Numbered from the stretch's first letter, positions 7,995 to 18,500 are shown. The stretch: DNA of 64,000 nt from Sphaerimonospora sp050942215 (GCF_050942215.1 NZ_CP192056.1:1550001-1614000), one strand, 5' to 3'. Translations and numbers: made by a program. The notes: a model not told the origin generated them from the sequence alone.

Positions 7995-8540
7995 ATGACA
8001 ACGGCAGCTACACTTCTCGCGGCTGAGGGCAGCAGCCCGATCATGCCGCACGCATACGAGCTGGTCGTCGGCGGCTTCGCGTTCCTCGTGGTCTTTCTCG
8101 TCGTCGGTAAGATCCTCACCCCGCGCATCCAGAAGACGCTGGCCGAGCGGACCGAGGCGATCGAGGGCGGCATCAAGAAGGCCGAGGACCTTCAGGCCGA
8201 GGCCCAGCGCACGCTGGCGGACTACCGCGCCCAGCTCGCCGAGGCCCGCCAGGAGGCCGCGCGGCTGCGTGAGGAGGCGCGCGAGCAGGGCGCCCAGATC
8301 AAGGCGGAGCTGCGCGAGGAGGCCCAGGCCGAGGCCCGGCGCCTCGTCGAGGCCGCGCACGCCCAGATCGAGGCCGACCGGCAGCAGGCGCTCGCCCAGC
8401 TGCAGAGTGAGATCGGCCGGCTGTCCACCGATCTCGCCGGCCGCATCGTCGGCGAGTCCCTGGAGGACGAGGCCCGCCAGCGCCGGATCATCGACCGGTT
8501 CCTCGACGAGATCGAGGCCCGACCGGAAGCGGTCCGCTGA
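7995..8540 (+). CDS. atpF: F1Fo ATP synthase subunit b
   Basis: The 181-residue protein has a single N-terminal membrane helix (about residues 19-39, ELVVGGFAFLVVFLVVGKIL) followed by a long charged coiled coil rich in EA, AR and QA pairs. It is the peripheral stalk that holds F1 against the a-subunit. Its stop overlaps the atpH start by one base (TGATG), which indicates translational coupling. Confidence 0.95.
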   Translation: MTTAATLLAAEGSSPIMPHAYELVVGGFAFLVVFLVVGKILTPRIQKTLAERTEAIEGGIKKAEDLQAEAQRTLADYRAQLAEARQEAARLREEAREQGAQIKAELREEAQAEARRLVEAAHAQIEADRQQALAQLQSEIGRLSTDLAGRIVGESLEDEARQRRIIDRFLDEIEARPEAVR

Positions 8541-9349
8541 TGCGTGGTCTGAGCAGGACCGCGAGGGCGGAGGTCGAGGAGCGGTTCAACGCCGTCGCGG
8601 CGTCGGCCGACCTCGGCGTGCTGGCCGAGGAGCTGTTCGCGGTCGCCGACCTGTTCGACCGCGAGCACGGGCTGCGGCGGAACCTGTCCGACCCCGCCCG
8701 TCCGGCCGAGCAGAAGGCGGACACCGTCCGCGCTCTGCTGGCGGGCCGGATCGGCGAGACCGCGATCGAGGTCACGGCCGCGGCGGTGGGGGCCAGGTGG
8801 TCCAGGGCAGGTGACCTGCCCGACACCCTGGAGCGGGTCGGCGTCATGGCGGCGGCGGCCGAGGCCGAGTCAGCGGGCCGGATCGACGACGTCGAGGACG
8901 AGCTGTTCCGGTTCGGCCGGATTCTCGCGGCCAACCCGGCGCTGCGCCGCGCGCTCAGCGACCCGGCCATCCCCTCGGAGCGCAAGCGGGACCTGCTCGC
9001 CACGTTGCTCGGCGGCAAGGTCGCCCCGTCCACCCTGCGCCTGGTCACACAGCTCGTCACGCATCCGCGAGGACGTAGCCTTGAGACGGTCCTCGACAAG
9101 TACGGCTGGATCGTGGCCCAGATCAGGGAGCGCCTGGTCGGGGTCGTGCGCAGCGCCGTACCGCTCGGGGAACAGCACAAGCAGCGGCTCGCCGCCTGGT
9201 TGCGAGCCACCTACGGGCGAGAGGTCCACCTGAACGTGGAGGTGGACCCGCAGGTGCTCGGTGGATTCTCGGTCAAGATCGGGGACGACTACATCGACGC
9301 CACCATCGCCGGACGCATCGAAGAAGTCCGCCGCCGGTTGGCCGGCTAA
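8540..9349 (+). CDS. atpH: F1Fo ATP synthase subunit delta
   Basis: The 269-residue product is the stalk subunit binding the top of F1. The OSCP/delta signature is seen near the C-terminus (VDPQVLGGFSVKIGDDYIDATIAGRIEEVRRRL). It is longer than the ~180-residue E. coli delta, as is common in Streptomyces-type operons, because of an extended N-terminal part. It is not fused to a b-like segment, unlike the mycobacterial b-delta protein. atpA follows after 24 bases. Confidence 0.95.
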   Translation: MRGLSRTARAEVEERFNAVAASADLGVLAEELFAVADLFDREHGLRRNLSDPARPAEQKADTVRALLAGRIGETAIEVTAAAVGARWSRAGDLPDTLERVGVMAAAAEAESAGRIDDVEDELFRFGRILAANPALRRALSDPAIPSERKRDLLATLLGGKVAPSTLRLVTQLVTHPRGRSLETVLDKYGWIVAQIRERLVGVVRSAVPLGEQHKQRLAAWLRATYGREVHLNVEVDPQVLGGFSVKIGDDYIDATIAGRIEEVRRRLAG

Positions 9350-9373
9350 GGCGAATAGGGAGACAGAGAAGAG

Positions 9374-11023
<1,650 letters not shown>

Positions 11024-11026
11024 CGC

Positions 11027-11929
11027 ATGGGTGCCCAGCTGAGACTCCTGCGCCGGCGGATCAAGTCGGTCAGGTCGACCGCGAAGATCACCCGGGCGCA
11101 GGAGCTGATCGCCTCCTCACGTATTGTGAAGGCCCAGCAGCGTATGCAGGCGGCCGTGCCGTACGAGCGTGAGATCACCAACGCGGTGTCGGCGGTCCTG
11201 TCGAACTCGACGACGGTGGACCACCCGCTGATGGCGGCGAAGGAGCACGCGTCCTCCGCCGGCGTCCTCATCGTGACCAGCGACCGCGGCTTCTGCGGCG
11301 GCTTCAACGCCAACGTCCTCCGTGAGGCCGAGGCGCTGAAGGGTCACCTGGTCGAGCGGGGCCTCGCGGTGAAGCCGTTCGTCACGGGCCGCAAGGGCCT
11401 CACCTGGCACCGGTTCCGCAGCCGTGAGATGACCGGGGAGTGGGAGGGCTTCTCCGACAACCCGGGCTACGCGGACGCCAAGGAGATCGCGAACGCGCTG
11501 ATCGGCTCGTTCACGGACGACGACGGGATCGACGAGATCCACATCGTCTACACCGAGTTCGTCTCGATGCTGACGCAGAGCGTCGTCGTCAAGCGGATCC
11601 TTCCGCTTGAGGTCGAGGAGGAGGCGGAGGAGCTCGAGGAGGGCCCGGTTCCCTACTACGAGTTCGAGCCCGACGCCGGTGAGGTGCTCAACTCGCTGCT
11701 GCCGCGCTACATCGAGTCGCGCATCTACAACGCGCTCCTCCAGTCGGCCGCCTCCGAGCACGCCGCCCGGCGCCGCGCCATGAAGTCGGCCACCGACAAC
11801 GCCAACGAGCTCATCGGCGTGTTCACCCGCCAGATGAACCAGGCTCGCCAGGCCGAGATCACCCAGGAAATCAGCGAGATCGTCGGTGGCGCGAACGCGC
11901 TGGCTGACGCCGCAGCGGGGAAAGAGTGA
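11027..11929 (+). CDS. atpG: F1Fo ATP synthase subunit gamma
   Basis: The 300-residue rotor shaft has the N-terminal helix GAQLRLLRRRIKSVRSTAKITRAQ and the C-terminal helix with SATDNANELIG...MNQARQAEITQEI, which pair as the coiled coil inside F1. The central Rossmann-like domain begins at VLIVTSDRGFCGGFN. An acidic insert (EVEEEAEELEEG, near residue 200) is an actinobacterial-type loop. Only one base separates its stop from the atpD start. Confidence 0.96.
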   Translation: MGAQLRLLRRRIKSVRSTAKITRAQELIASSRIVKAQQRMQAAVPYEREITNAVSAVLSNSTTVDHPLMAAKEHASSAGVLIVTSDRGFCGGFNANVLREAEALKGHLVERGLAVKPFVTGRKGLTWHRFRSREMTGEWEGFSDNPGYADAKEIANALIGSFTDDDGIDEIHIVYTEFVSMLTQSVVVKRILPLEVEEEAEELEEGPVPYYEFEPDAGEVLNSLLPRYIESRIYNALLQSAASEHAARRRAMKSATDNANELIGVFTRQMNQARQAEITQEISEIVGGANALADAAAGKE

Positions 11930-11930
11930 A

Positions 11931-13358
11931 ATGACCGCACAGACTGTTGAGACCAGCGTGGGCCGGGTCGCCCGCGTCACCGGTCCGGTCGTCGACGTGG
12001 AGTTCCCCGTCGAGGCCATGCCGGACATCTACCAGGCCCTCACCGTCGACGTCACGCTCGGCGGGGACACCAAGACCCTGACCCTCGAGGTCGCCCAGCA
12101 CCTCGGGGACAACCTCGTCCGGGCCATCTCGATGCAGCCCACCGACGGTGTCGTCCGCGGCGCCGCCGTCGTCGACACCGGCGCGCCGATCTCGGTGCCG
12201 GTCGGCGACGTCGTGAAGGGCCACGTGTGGAACGCCCTGGGCGACCCGCTCGACACGGACAAGGCCTCGCTGCAGGTCGCCGAGCGGTGGCCGATCCACC
12301 GGCCGTCCCCGGCGTTCGACCAGCTCGAGTCGCGCACCGAGATGCTGCCCACCGGCATCAAGGTCATCGACCTGCTCACGCCGTACGTGAAGGGCGGGAA
12401 GATCGGTCTGTTCGGCGGCGCGGGCGTCGGCAAGACCGTTCTGATCCAGGAGATGATCCGCCGGGTCGCGCTGAAGTTCTCCGGCACCTCGGTGTTCGCG
12501 GGCGTCGGCGAGCGCACCCGTGAGGGCAACGACCTCTGGCTGGAGATGGAGGAGGCGGACGTCCTCAAGGACACCGCGCTCGTCTTCGGTCAGATGGACG
12601 AGCCGCCGGGCACCCGTCTGCGGGTGGCGCTGTCCGCGCTGACGATGGCGGAGTACTTCCGCGACGTGCAGAAGCAGGACGTGCTGCTGTTCATCGACAA
12701 CATCTTCCGGTTCACCCAGGCGGGTTCGGAGGTGTCGACGCTGCTCGGCCGCATGCCGTCCGCCGTGGGTTACCAGCCGACCCTCGCCGACGAGATGGGT
12801 GTGCTCCAGGAGCGCATCACGTCCACGCGCGGTCACTCGATCACCTCCATGCAGGCGATCTACGTGCCCGCCGACGACATCACCGACCCGGCGCCGCACA
12901 ACGCGTTCGCGCACCTCGACGCGCAGACCGTGCTCTCGCGGCCGATTTCGGAGAAGGGCATCTACCCCGCGGTGGACCCGCTCGACTCCTCGTCGCGGAT
13001 CCTCGACCCGCAGATCATCGGTGAGGAGCACTACGCGGTCGCCCAGGAGACCAAGCGGATTCTGCAGAAGTACAAGGAACTGCAGGACATCATCGCGATC
13101 CTCGGCATCGACGAGCTCTCCGAGGAGGACAAGGTCACGGTCAACCGGGCGCGCCGGATCGAGCGCTTCCTGTCCCACCCGATGTACGCCGCCGAGGCGT
13201 TCACCGGGCAGCCGGGCGAGTTCGTGTCGCTGGACGAGACCATCGCCTCCTTCAAGGGCCTGTGCGCCGGCGAGTACGACCACCTGCCCGAGCAGGCGTT
13301 CTTCATGGTCGGCGGTATCGAGCAGGCCATCGCCAAGGCGAAGGAACTCGAGCGCTGA
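11931..13358 (+). CDS. atpD: F1Fo ATP synthase subunit beta
   Basis: The 475-residue catalytic subunit makes ATP from ADP and phosphate. The P-loop GGAGVGKT is at residues 162-169. The VGERTREGND and PSAVGYQPTLADEMG stretches follow, and the family signature lies around PAVDPLDSSSRIL. I chose the ATG giving MTAQTVETSVGRV; an upstream in-frame ATG at 11886 lies inside atpG and would add 15 unsupported residues. Confidence 0.98.
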   Translation: MTAQTVETSVGRVARVTGPVVDVEFPVEAMPDIYQALTVDVTLGGDTKTLTLEVAQHLGDNLVRAISMQPTDGVVRGAAVVDTGAPISVPVGDVVKGHVWNALGDPLDTDKASLQVAERWPIHRPSPAFDQLESRTEMLPTGIKVIDLLTPYVKGGKIGLFGGAGVGKTVLIQEMIRRVALKFSGTSVFAGVGERTREGNDLWLEMEEADVLKDTALVFGQMDEPPGTRLRVALSALTMAEYFRDVQKQDVLLFIDNIFRFTQAGSEVSTLLGRMPSAVGYQPTLADEMGVLQERITSTRGHSITSMQAIYVPADDITDPAPHNAFAHLDAQTVLSRPISEKGIYPAVDPLDSSSRILDPQIIGEEHYAVAQETKRILQKYKELQDIIAILGIDELSEEDKVTVNRARRIERFLSHPMYAAEAFTGQPGEFVSLDETIASFKGLCAGEYDHLPEQAFFMVGGIEQAIAKAKELER

Positions 13359-13383
13359 CCAGTCGGCTCGGAGGGAGCTGAAA

Positions 13384-13785
13384 GTGGCGAAGCTACACGT
13401 TGGTTTCGTGTCGCCGGAGCGTGAGCTCTGGTCCGGCGAGGCCGACATGGTGATTGCCAAGACGGTGGAGGGTGAGATCGGTATTCTGCCTAATCACGCT
13501 CCTGTTCTCGGTGTGCTCGTCGAGGGCGGCGTGCTGCGCGTGAAGCGTGACGGCGAGCTCGACCTCGTGGCCGCGGTGCACGGCGGATTCATCTCGGTCG
13601 CCGACAACCAGGTATCCGTCCTGGCCGAGGTGGCGGAGCTCGGCTCCGAGGTCGACGTCGCGGCGACCAAGGACGCGCTGCAGCGCGCCCAGGCATCGAT
13701 CGAGGCGGACCAGGCGGACGCGGACGCACGACTTGAAGCCAAGCGCGCGGCGGCTCGGCTGCGCGCTGCCGGCGAAGAGGTTTGA
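13384..13785 (+). CDS. atpC: F1Fo ATP synthase subunit epsilon
   Basis: The 133-residue protein starts at a GTG behind GGAGGGA with 7-base spacing. The N-terminal beta-sandwich reads HVGFVSPERELWSGEADMV...GEIGILPNHAP. The C-terminal helices are Ala/Asp-rich. The subunit connects the gamma shaft to the c-ring and can inhibit ATP hydrolysis. It is the last structural subunit in the operon. Confidence 0.95.
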   Translation: MAKLHVGFVSPERELWSGEADMVIAKTVEGEIGILPNHAPVLGVLVEGGVLRVKRDGELDLVAAVHGGFISVADNQVSVLAEVAELGSEVDVAATKDALQRAQASIEADQADADARLEAKRAAARLRAAGEEV

Positions 13786-13810
13786 TTCCGAACAAAGAGG
13801 GAGGGCGGCG

Positions 13811-14209
13811 ATGACGGCGCTTGGGATTCTTCTCGGGATGCTCGTCGTGGCCGCCCTCCTGTTCGTACGTGCCTTCGCCCTGGCACACAGCCGGGGAGCC
13901 ATCATCTGCCGGATACGCGCGCGGGACGGTGGCTGGAAGAACGGAGTGGCCCGCTACGTCGGGGGAGAGCTCCACTGGACTCCGTTCCTTGGACTGCGAC
14001 TGAGGCCGCGCCGCGCGATCGCGAGGCGCGGCCTCACCGTTTCCGACCGGAGAATGCTCACCGGAGCTGAGGGACCGGCGGGCTACTGGGCGGTCGTCTG
14101 TTCGGACAAGGGCGGTCCCGTCTCCCTGGCCATGAGCGAGGACGCGCTGACCGGCTTCCTCGCCTGGCTCGAATCCGCCCCGCCCAGCGCCTACCTCGAC
14201 GCCGCCTGA
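13811..14209 (+). CDS. DUF2550 domain protein (Rv1312-like)
   Basis: The 132-residue protein has one N-terminal membrane helix (about residues 4-24) and a cytoplasmic domain with a conserved WKNGVARYVGGELHW stretch. DUF2550 proteins follow atpC in mycobacteria and Streptomyces. Their function is unknown; the constant position suggests a link to ATP synthase or the membrane. It lies 25 bases after atpC with a strong GAGGGAGGG site, so it is probably in the same transcript. Confidence 0.85.
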   Translation: MTALGILLGMLVVAALLFVRAFALAHSRGAIICRIRARDGGWKNGVARYVGGELHWTPFLGLRLRPRRAIARRGLTVSDRRMLTGAEGPAGYWAVVCSDKGGPVSLAMSEDALTGFLAWLESAPPSAYLDAA

Positions 14210-14223
14210 GGTCGTCTCCAGAA

Positions 14224-14272
14224 CCGGCGGCACCGGGCCCGCCGTCCGGCGCTTCCTATCGGGTGCCGCCGG
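14224..14272. terminator. Possible bidirectional hairpin between the DUF2550 gene and the adenosyltransferase gene
   Basis: CCGGCGGCACC at 14224-14234 pairs perfectly with GGTGCCGCCGG at 14262-14272, leaving a 27-base loop. It lies between two convergent genes; the right arm overlaps the last codons of the minus-strand gene. The long loop makes this uncertain. Confidence 0.35.
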
Positions 14273-14846
14273 GCTTCCAGAGGATCTCGCCGCCGCCGGA
14301 GACGATCCGGCAGAGGATGAACATGAGGTCCGACAGCCGGTTCAGGTATTTCGCGGTCAGCGGGTTCACGTCGTGGTGTGCCTCCAGCGCGGCCCAGGCC
14401 CCGCGCTCGGCACGCCGTACGACCGTGCGGGCGACGTGCAGCAGCGCCGTGCCGGGCGTGCCGCCGGGCAGGATGAAGCTGCGCAGCGGCCTCAGCTGCG
14501 CGTTGAACCGGTCGCACTGGGATTCGAGCCAGGTGATGTAGGTGTCCTCGACCCGCAACGGGGGAAACTCGGGACTTTCTGTGACCGGTGTGCACAGGTC
14601 GGCGCCGACGTCGAACAGCTCGTTCTGCACGCGCACCAGGACCGCAGTGACGTCGTCGGAGAACTCGCCGGTGGCCAGGGCGGCGCCGATGAAGGCGTTG
14701 GCCTCCTCCACGTCGGCGTAGGCCGTCAGCCGTGCGTCGGTCTTGCTGGTGCGGCTCATGTCGCCGAGTGCGGTCGTCCCGTCGTCGCCGGTCCTGGTGT
14801 AGATCTTCGAGAGCACCACTGGGTTGTCTCTGTCGCCTCGTGTCAT
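14256..14846 (-). CDS. Corrinoid adenosyltransferase, PduO type
   Basis: The enzyme transfers the adenosyl group of ATP to cob(I)alamin to make coenzyme B12. The N-terminal LSKIYTRTGDDGTTALGDMSRTSK, DVEEANAFIG, FILPGGTPG...ARTVVRRAER and LNRLSDLMFILCR motifs are all PduO signatures. I chose the start giving MTRGDRDNP; an in-frame ATG at 14864 would add 6 residues. Adenosylcobalamin fits with the methylmalonyl-CoA epimerase further along. The M. tuberculosis counterpart, Rv1314c, has the same relative position and strand. Confidence 0.92.
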   Translation of the reverse strand: MTRGDRDNPVVLSKIYTRTGDDGTTALGDMSRTSKTDARLTAYADVEEANAFIGAALATGEFSDDVTAVLVRVQNELFDVGADLCTPVTESPEFPPLRVEDTYITWLESQCDRFNAQLRPLRSFILPGGTPGTALLHVARTVVRRAERGAWAALEAHHDVNPLTAKYLNRLSDLMFILCRIVSGGGEILWKPGGTR

Positions 14847-14885
14847 GGCCGCCAGCGTATCCATCGACCGTTTCCCCCCAGCTGA

Positions 14886-14898
14886 CAGATGTCATCTG
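14886..14898. promoter_or_regulatory. Perfect 13-bp palindrome, candidate TetR operator
   Basis: CAGATG-T-CATCTG is a perfect 6-1-6 palindrome. It lies 40 bases upstream of the adenosyltransferase start on one side and 56 bases upstream of the ABC-ATPase relic on the other. A TetR-family gene is 120 bases away. I read it as the operator of the promoter that once drove the transporter; binding is not shown. Confidence 0.45.
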
Positions 14899-14953
14899 GA
14901 AGCGCTGATATCGGTGTCTACTGTGGTGAGGCCGCCGACGAGATGATCGTCGC

Positions 14954-15014
14954 ATGTTGGAGATATCGAGCCTGCGCAAGACGTTCGGCGCGGCGAAACG
15001 CCTCCCCCGGGTGC
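14954..15014 (+). pseudogene. Relic of an ABC transporter ATP-binding gene, N-terminal codons only
   Basis: Starting at an ATG, the plus strand reads MLEISSLRKTFGAAKRLPRV, which is how many ABC ATPases begin (M-L-E-I-x-x-L-R-K-x-F-G). About 14 codons look genuine before the similarity ends, and the TetR gene's stop lies immediately beyond. TetR genes are often divergent from drug-export ABC operons, so a deletion that removed the rest of the transporter is a reasonable reading. The stretch is short, so chance resemblance cannot be excluded. Confidence 0.4.
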
Positions 15015-15698
15015 TCAGGGTTGGAAGGAGCGGCGGAAGATGTGGCTCGCCGTATCGATCAGTCTGTCGATGGGCGGGGTGGGATCGGCGAGCACCCACT
15101 CGATGAGCAGTTCGGTGATCGCTCCTGTCATGCCGAGCGAGAGCAGATACGGATCCGAGGGCAGGGCGTGCGGCACATCGTGCACCGCGTCCTGGATGAT
15201 CTGGGCGAACGACCTCACCGCGTGCTGCCGTGCGTTGCCGAGGACGTCGCCGGCCCGGCGTACCTCCAGGTGCATGAGCCGTGCCCGTCGCACGTCCATG
15301 GTGACGAACCGGATGTACTCCCCTATGCCCGCCGCTATCCGATCGTCCAACGTGGGTGGGGCCTTCTCCACCGCCCGGCTCACCGAGTCGAGGGTCTCGC
15401 CGACGCAGCGCTCGTAGACCTCGCGCATCAGATCGTCCCTGTTCGCGAAGCACTCGTAGAACGCGCGGTTCGAGATGCGGGCCGTGGAGCAGAGCCGTTC
15501 GATGGTGGTGTCGTGGAACCCCGGCTGCGCGAACAGCGTGTACGCCGCGGTGATGAGTCTCTCCTTCCGATCCGCGAGCCGCTGCTCCGCTGTCATCCCC
15601 CGATAATCACGCCCCGCCACTTGTTCACCTCGCCAAGTCAGGACCCCCCAAAGCACAACATTATGAACCCAAGATCCTTTTTGTGGAAGTGTCGACAT
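15015..15698 (-). CDS. TetR family transcriptional regulator
   Basis: The N-terminal helix-turn-helix reads RLITAAYTLFAQPGFHDTTIERLCSTARISNRAFYECFANRDDLM, typical of TetR. The rest is an alpha-helical ligand-binding domain. The listed start gives 227 residues; starts giving VAGRDYRGM or MTAEQRLADRKE (15596) fit the family better. Its target is unknown, but a palindrome and an ABC-ATPase relic lie just past its 3' end. It sits downstream of a four-gene ABC/two-component operon on the same strand but is separated by a hairpin. Confidence 0.85.
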   Translation of the reverse strand: MSTLPQKGSWVHNVVLWGVLTWRGEQVAGRDYRGMTAEQRLADRKERLITAAYTLFAQPGFHDTTIERLCSTARISNRAFYECFANRDDLMREVYERCVGETLDSVSRAVEKAPPTLDDRIAAGIGEYIRFVTMDVRRARLMHLEVRRAGDVLGNARQHAVRSFAQIIQDAVHDVPHALPSDPYLLSLGMTGAITELLIEWVLADPTPPIDRLIDTASHIFRRSFQP

Positions 15699-15733
15699 AT
15701 CAGCACCTTCCAGTCATGCCAAAGATGCCGGAA

Positions 15734-15755
15734 GGCTTGACAAGGTGGTCAAGCC
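15734..15755 (-). terminator. Hairpin after the response regulator gene
   Basis: GGCTTGAC and GTCAAGCC form a perfect 8-bp stem with a 6-base loop, 9 bases beyond the response-regulator stop on the minus strand. It is the likely end of the four-gene operon. It could instead be an operator for the TetR gene downstream. Confidence 0.5.
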
Positions 15756-15764
15756 GTCACTCTG

Positions 15765-16385
15765 TCATCGCAGCAGGCCACGCTCCAGGGCCGTGGTCAC
15801 GGCGGCGGTGCGGTCCGAGACGCCCAGCTTGGTGAAGATGCGCAGCAGATGCGTCTTGACGGTTGTCTCGCTGATGAAGAGCGCCTTGCCGATATCGGCG
15901 TTGGTCAGCCCCCGCGCGACGAGTGCCAACACCTCCGTCTCGCGCTTGCTCAGCGACCCGGTGACGGGGCTGCGCAGGTGGGTGACCAGCTTGGTGGCCA
16001 CCGAGGGGGACAGCACGGTCTCGCCCCGCGCGGCGGCGGCGATGGCGGCCAGCAGGTCCGCCCGCGAGGTGTCCTTCAGCAGATAGCCGGTCGCGCCCGC
16101 CTCGACGGCCCGCACGATGTCCTGGTCGGTCTCGTACGTCGTGAGCACGATGATGCGGCTCCCGGCCCGCTCGGCCAGGATCCGCCTGGTCGCCGTCACC
16201 CCGTCCCCGCCGGGCATCCGCAGGTCCATCAAGATGACGTCCGGCTTCAGTTCGGCGGCCATGACCACCGCCTCGTCGCCGGATCCGGCCTCGCCGGCGA
16301 CGGTGACATCGGGATCGGACTCCAGCATCCCGCGCAGTCCCTCCCGCACGACGGGGTGGTCGTCCACGATCAGCAGCCGAATCAC
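15765..16385 (-). CDS. NarL/LuxR-family response regulator
   Basis: The 206-residue protein has a receiver domain (residues 1-120) with IVDDHPVVREGL, the phosphoacceptor Asp in DVILMDLRMPGGDG, and Thr/Lys in VLTTYE and LLKD. A LuxR helix-turn-helix follows at the C-terminus (LSKRETEVLALVARGLTNADIG...STVKTH-like). I chose the GTG giving VIRLLIVDD; the upstream extension is a Pro/Ser-rich read-through. It starts 7 bases after the kinase stop, so kinase and regulator are a pair. Its regulon probably includes the ABC genes upstream. Confidence 0.93.
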   Translation of the reverse strand: MIRLLIVDDHPVVREGLRGMLESDPDVTVAGEAGSGDEAVVMAAELKPDVILMDLRMPGGDGVTATRRILAERAGSRIIVLTTYETDQDIVRAVEAGATGYLLKDTSRADLLAAIAAAARGETVLSPSVATKLVTHLRSPVTGSLSKRETEVLALVARGLTNADIGKALFISETTVKTHLLRIFTKLGVSDRTAAVTTALERGLLR

Positions 16386-16392
16386 GACAAGA

Positions 16393-17652
16393 TCACACTC
16401 CTGGTCCGCGGGGGATGGGACGCATGGTGACGGTGAGGGAGGTGCCCCGGCCGGGGGCGGACTCGACCGTGAACGTGCCGCCCTCCTGCTCGACCCTGGC
16501 ACGCATCGACCGCAGGCCGAATCCCGGCGATGCGTCCGAGCCGTCGTCGGCGAAGCCTACGCCGTCGTCGGCGACGGTCAGCGCCACGTCGGCTTCGCCG
16601 TACCGGAGCAGGACCGCGACCGACGTGGCCGCCGCGTGCTTACGCACGTTGGCCAGGGCCTCCTGGGCCGCCCGGAGGAGCACGACCTCGGTGCTCGGCG
16701 GCAACGGCGGGGAGGGGCCCTCGACGGCGAAGGAGGTCTCGACGTCCAGTTCCTCGCCGAACCTGCCGGTGACCCGCCGCAGCGCCTCCTCCAGGGTCGA
16801 CCCGTTCAGCGACGGCGGGCCGAGCTCCGCGATCAGGGCGCGTGCCTCGGCCAGGTTCTCCCGGGCGGTCTGGACGGCCAGCGTCAGATGACGCGACGGG
16901 TCGGCCTGGGCCTCGGCGGCCTGGATCAGCATGATGATGCTGGTGAATCCCTGTGCGAGGGTGTCGTGGATCTCCCCGGCCAGCCGGGCGCGTTCGGCCA
17001 GGGCGCCGCGCTCAGCGGACAGCCGGGCGACCTCGATCCGGCTGGCCCTGAGCTCCTCGATCAGGTGGGCGCGTTCCGCGCTCTGCCTGATGATCCGGGT
17101 GATCCACGGGCCGAAGATCAGCGCGAACGTGACGCTGATCGCCGCCGTCACCGTGAAGATCAGCAGCTCGGTGATGCTCGTTTCCCGGCGAAGTGCGAAC
17201 TGCAACGCGGGTATGAGGTTGATCAGGAGCACCATGACGACAGCGGTGCGCTGACGCAGCATCATGAACGCCTGCGGGCAGAGCGCGAACAGTGTGAACA
17301 TCGTGGCCTGGGACAGGATCGCCGCGGGGACGAAGGCCATGAGGATCAGCGCCCAGTAGAGGAGGCTGCGACGGCTGCCGTCGTGGTCTCCCTCTTTGAT
17401 CGCGGGGCGGCCGAGCAGCAGATAGGCGATGGTGCACAGGAACAGCAGCGTGATCGACACGGCCCTGGCCCAGGTCGGGACGCCGGAGTCCAGGAGCACG
17501 GAGAAGACCGCCACGGCCAGGGAGACGGCGAAGAGCACCTCCCATCCTCGGAAGGCCTCCCAGGCGTGCGAGCCGGACGTGCCCGCGCCGAGCACGTGCG
17601 AGCCGGACGCTGCGGCGTCCGGCTCGTCGCCCGCCGTGCCGTACGGACTCAT
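16393..17652 (-). CDS. Membrane sensor histidine kinase (HisKA_3, LuxR-paired)
   Basis: The 419-residue kinase has about five to six hydrophobic segments in its first 200 residues. The HisKA_3 phosphoacceptor stretch ERARLAGEIHDTLAQGFTSI follows near residue 235. The C-terminal ATPase has EALANVRKHAAA (N-box) and ADDGVGF and GFGLRSMRARV (G-boxes). The ATG at 17652 overlaps the permease stop in ATGA, which decides this start and indicates coupling to the ABC genes. The first ~30 residues are acidic and carry a short repeat, SGSHVLG/SGSHAWE. The signal sensed is unknown. Confidence 0.92.
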   Translation of the reverse strand: MSPYGTAGDEPDAAASGSHVLGAGTSGSHAWEAFRGWEVLFAVSLAVAVFSVLLDSGVPTWARAVSITLLFLCTIAYLLLGRPAIKEGDHDGSRRSLLYWALILMAFVPAAILSQATMFTLFALCPQAFMMLRQRTAVVMVLLINLIPALQFALRRETSITELLIFTVTAAISVTFALIFGPWITRIIRQSAERAHLIEELRASRIEVARLSAERGALAERARLAGEIHDTLAQGFTSIIMLIQAAEAQADPSRHLTLAVQTARENLAEARALIAELGPPSLNGSTLEEALRRVTGRFGEELDVETSFAVEGPSPPLPPSTEVVLLRAAQEALANVRKHAAATSVAVLLRYGEADVALTVADDGVGFADDGSDASPGFGLRSMRARVEQEGGTFTVESAPGRGTSLTVTMRPIPRGPGV

Positions 17653-18500
17653 CCGTCGCGACGGCCCTTCCAGCGGAATGTCGTCAGGCACAGCGCAAGA
17701 CCTCCGATGAGCCAGGCGGCGAGCACCAAGGCTACGCGGTCCAGTTCGTACGACTTCGTCAGTTCCAGGGCGGCCCCCGCGTCGCCCAGGAACACCGACC
17801 GGAAGCCCTGACACATCCACTTCAGCGGGAAGATCGACGAGACGTTGATCAGCCACGTGGGCAGCTCGGTGAACGGGATGAAGACCCCCGAGATGAACTG
17901 CAGCACGACGAACGGCATGCTGATCACGGCGGACGCGCTCTTGGCCGAGCGGGGCAGGCTGCTCGCCGCGACGCCGAGCAGGGCCGCCCCGGACACGCCG
18001 AGCAGGAACACCCAGGAGAACGTCACCCAGCTCGACACCGCCGAGGGCAGCTCCAGGTCGTACATGAAGACGCCGATGGCGAGCAGGATCACGGTCTCCA
18101 GCGACGCGATGACCAGCACGTTGATCACCTTGCCGACGAAGTAGGCGGCACGCGGCATCGGCGTGCCCGCCAGCCGCTTCAGTGTGCCGTCGTCACGGTC
18201 GCCGGCGATGCCGATGCCGAGGTTCTGGAACCCGGCGCCCATCACGCCGGCGCCGATCAGGCCGGCGGTGTAGAGCTGGGAGACGGTGATCCCGGTTCCC
18301 TCCATGTCGCCGGAGAAGATCGAGCCGAACAGGACGAGGAGAATGATCGGGAAGGAGAAGGTGAAGATGACGGCGTCCTTCTCACGGAAGAACATCTTGT
18401 TCTCGATGGCGCCGCGGGCCAGGCCGAGTCTCAGTGTTGACGGCAGCGGGCGGGCGGCGGACGCCGTACGGGTGGCGGCGGCCGTGGCGGTTTCTGTCAT
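17649..18500 (-). CDS. ABC-2 type transporter permease
   Basis: The 283-residue integral membrane protein has six predicted helices and the ABC-2 layout, including GDRDDGTLKRLAGTPMPRAAYFVGK before the second helix and SGVFIPFTELPTWL before the last. It forms the membrane part of an exporter with the ATPase upstream, as in daunorubicin-type DrrB or LiaFSR-associated systems. The substrate is unknown; a drug, lipid or peptide is likely. The stop overlaps the kinase start. Confidence 0.9.
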   Translation of the reverse strand: MTETATAAATRTASAARPLPSTLRLGLARGAIENKMFFREKDAVIFTFSFPIILLVLFGSIFSGDMEGTGITVSQLYTAGLIGAGVMGAGFQNLGIGIAGDRDDGTLKRLAGTPMPRAAYFVGKVINVLVIASLETVILLAIGVFMYDLELPSAVSSWVTFSWVFLLGVSGAALLGVAASSLPRSAKSASAVISMPFVVLQFISGVFIPFTELPTWLINVSSIFPLKWMCQGFRSVFLGDAGAALELTKSYELDRVALVLAAWLIGGLALCLTTFRWKGRRDG

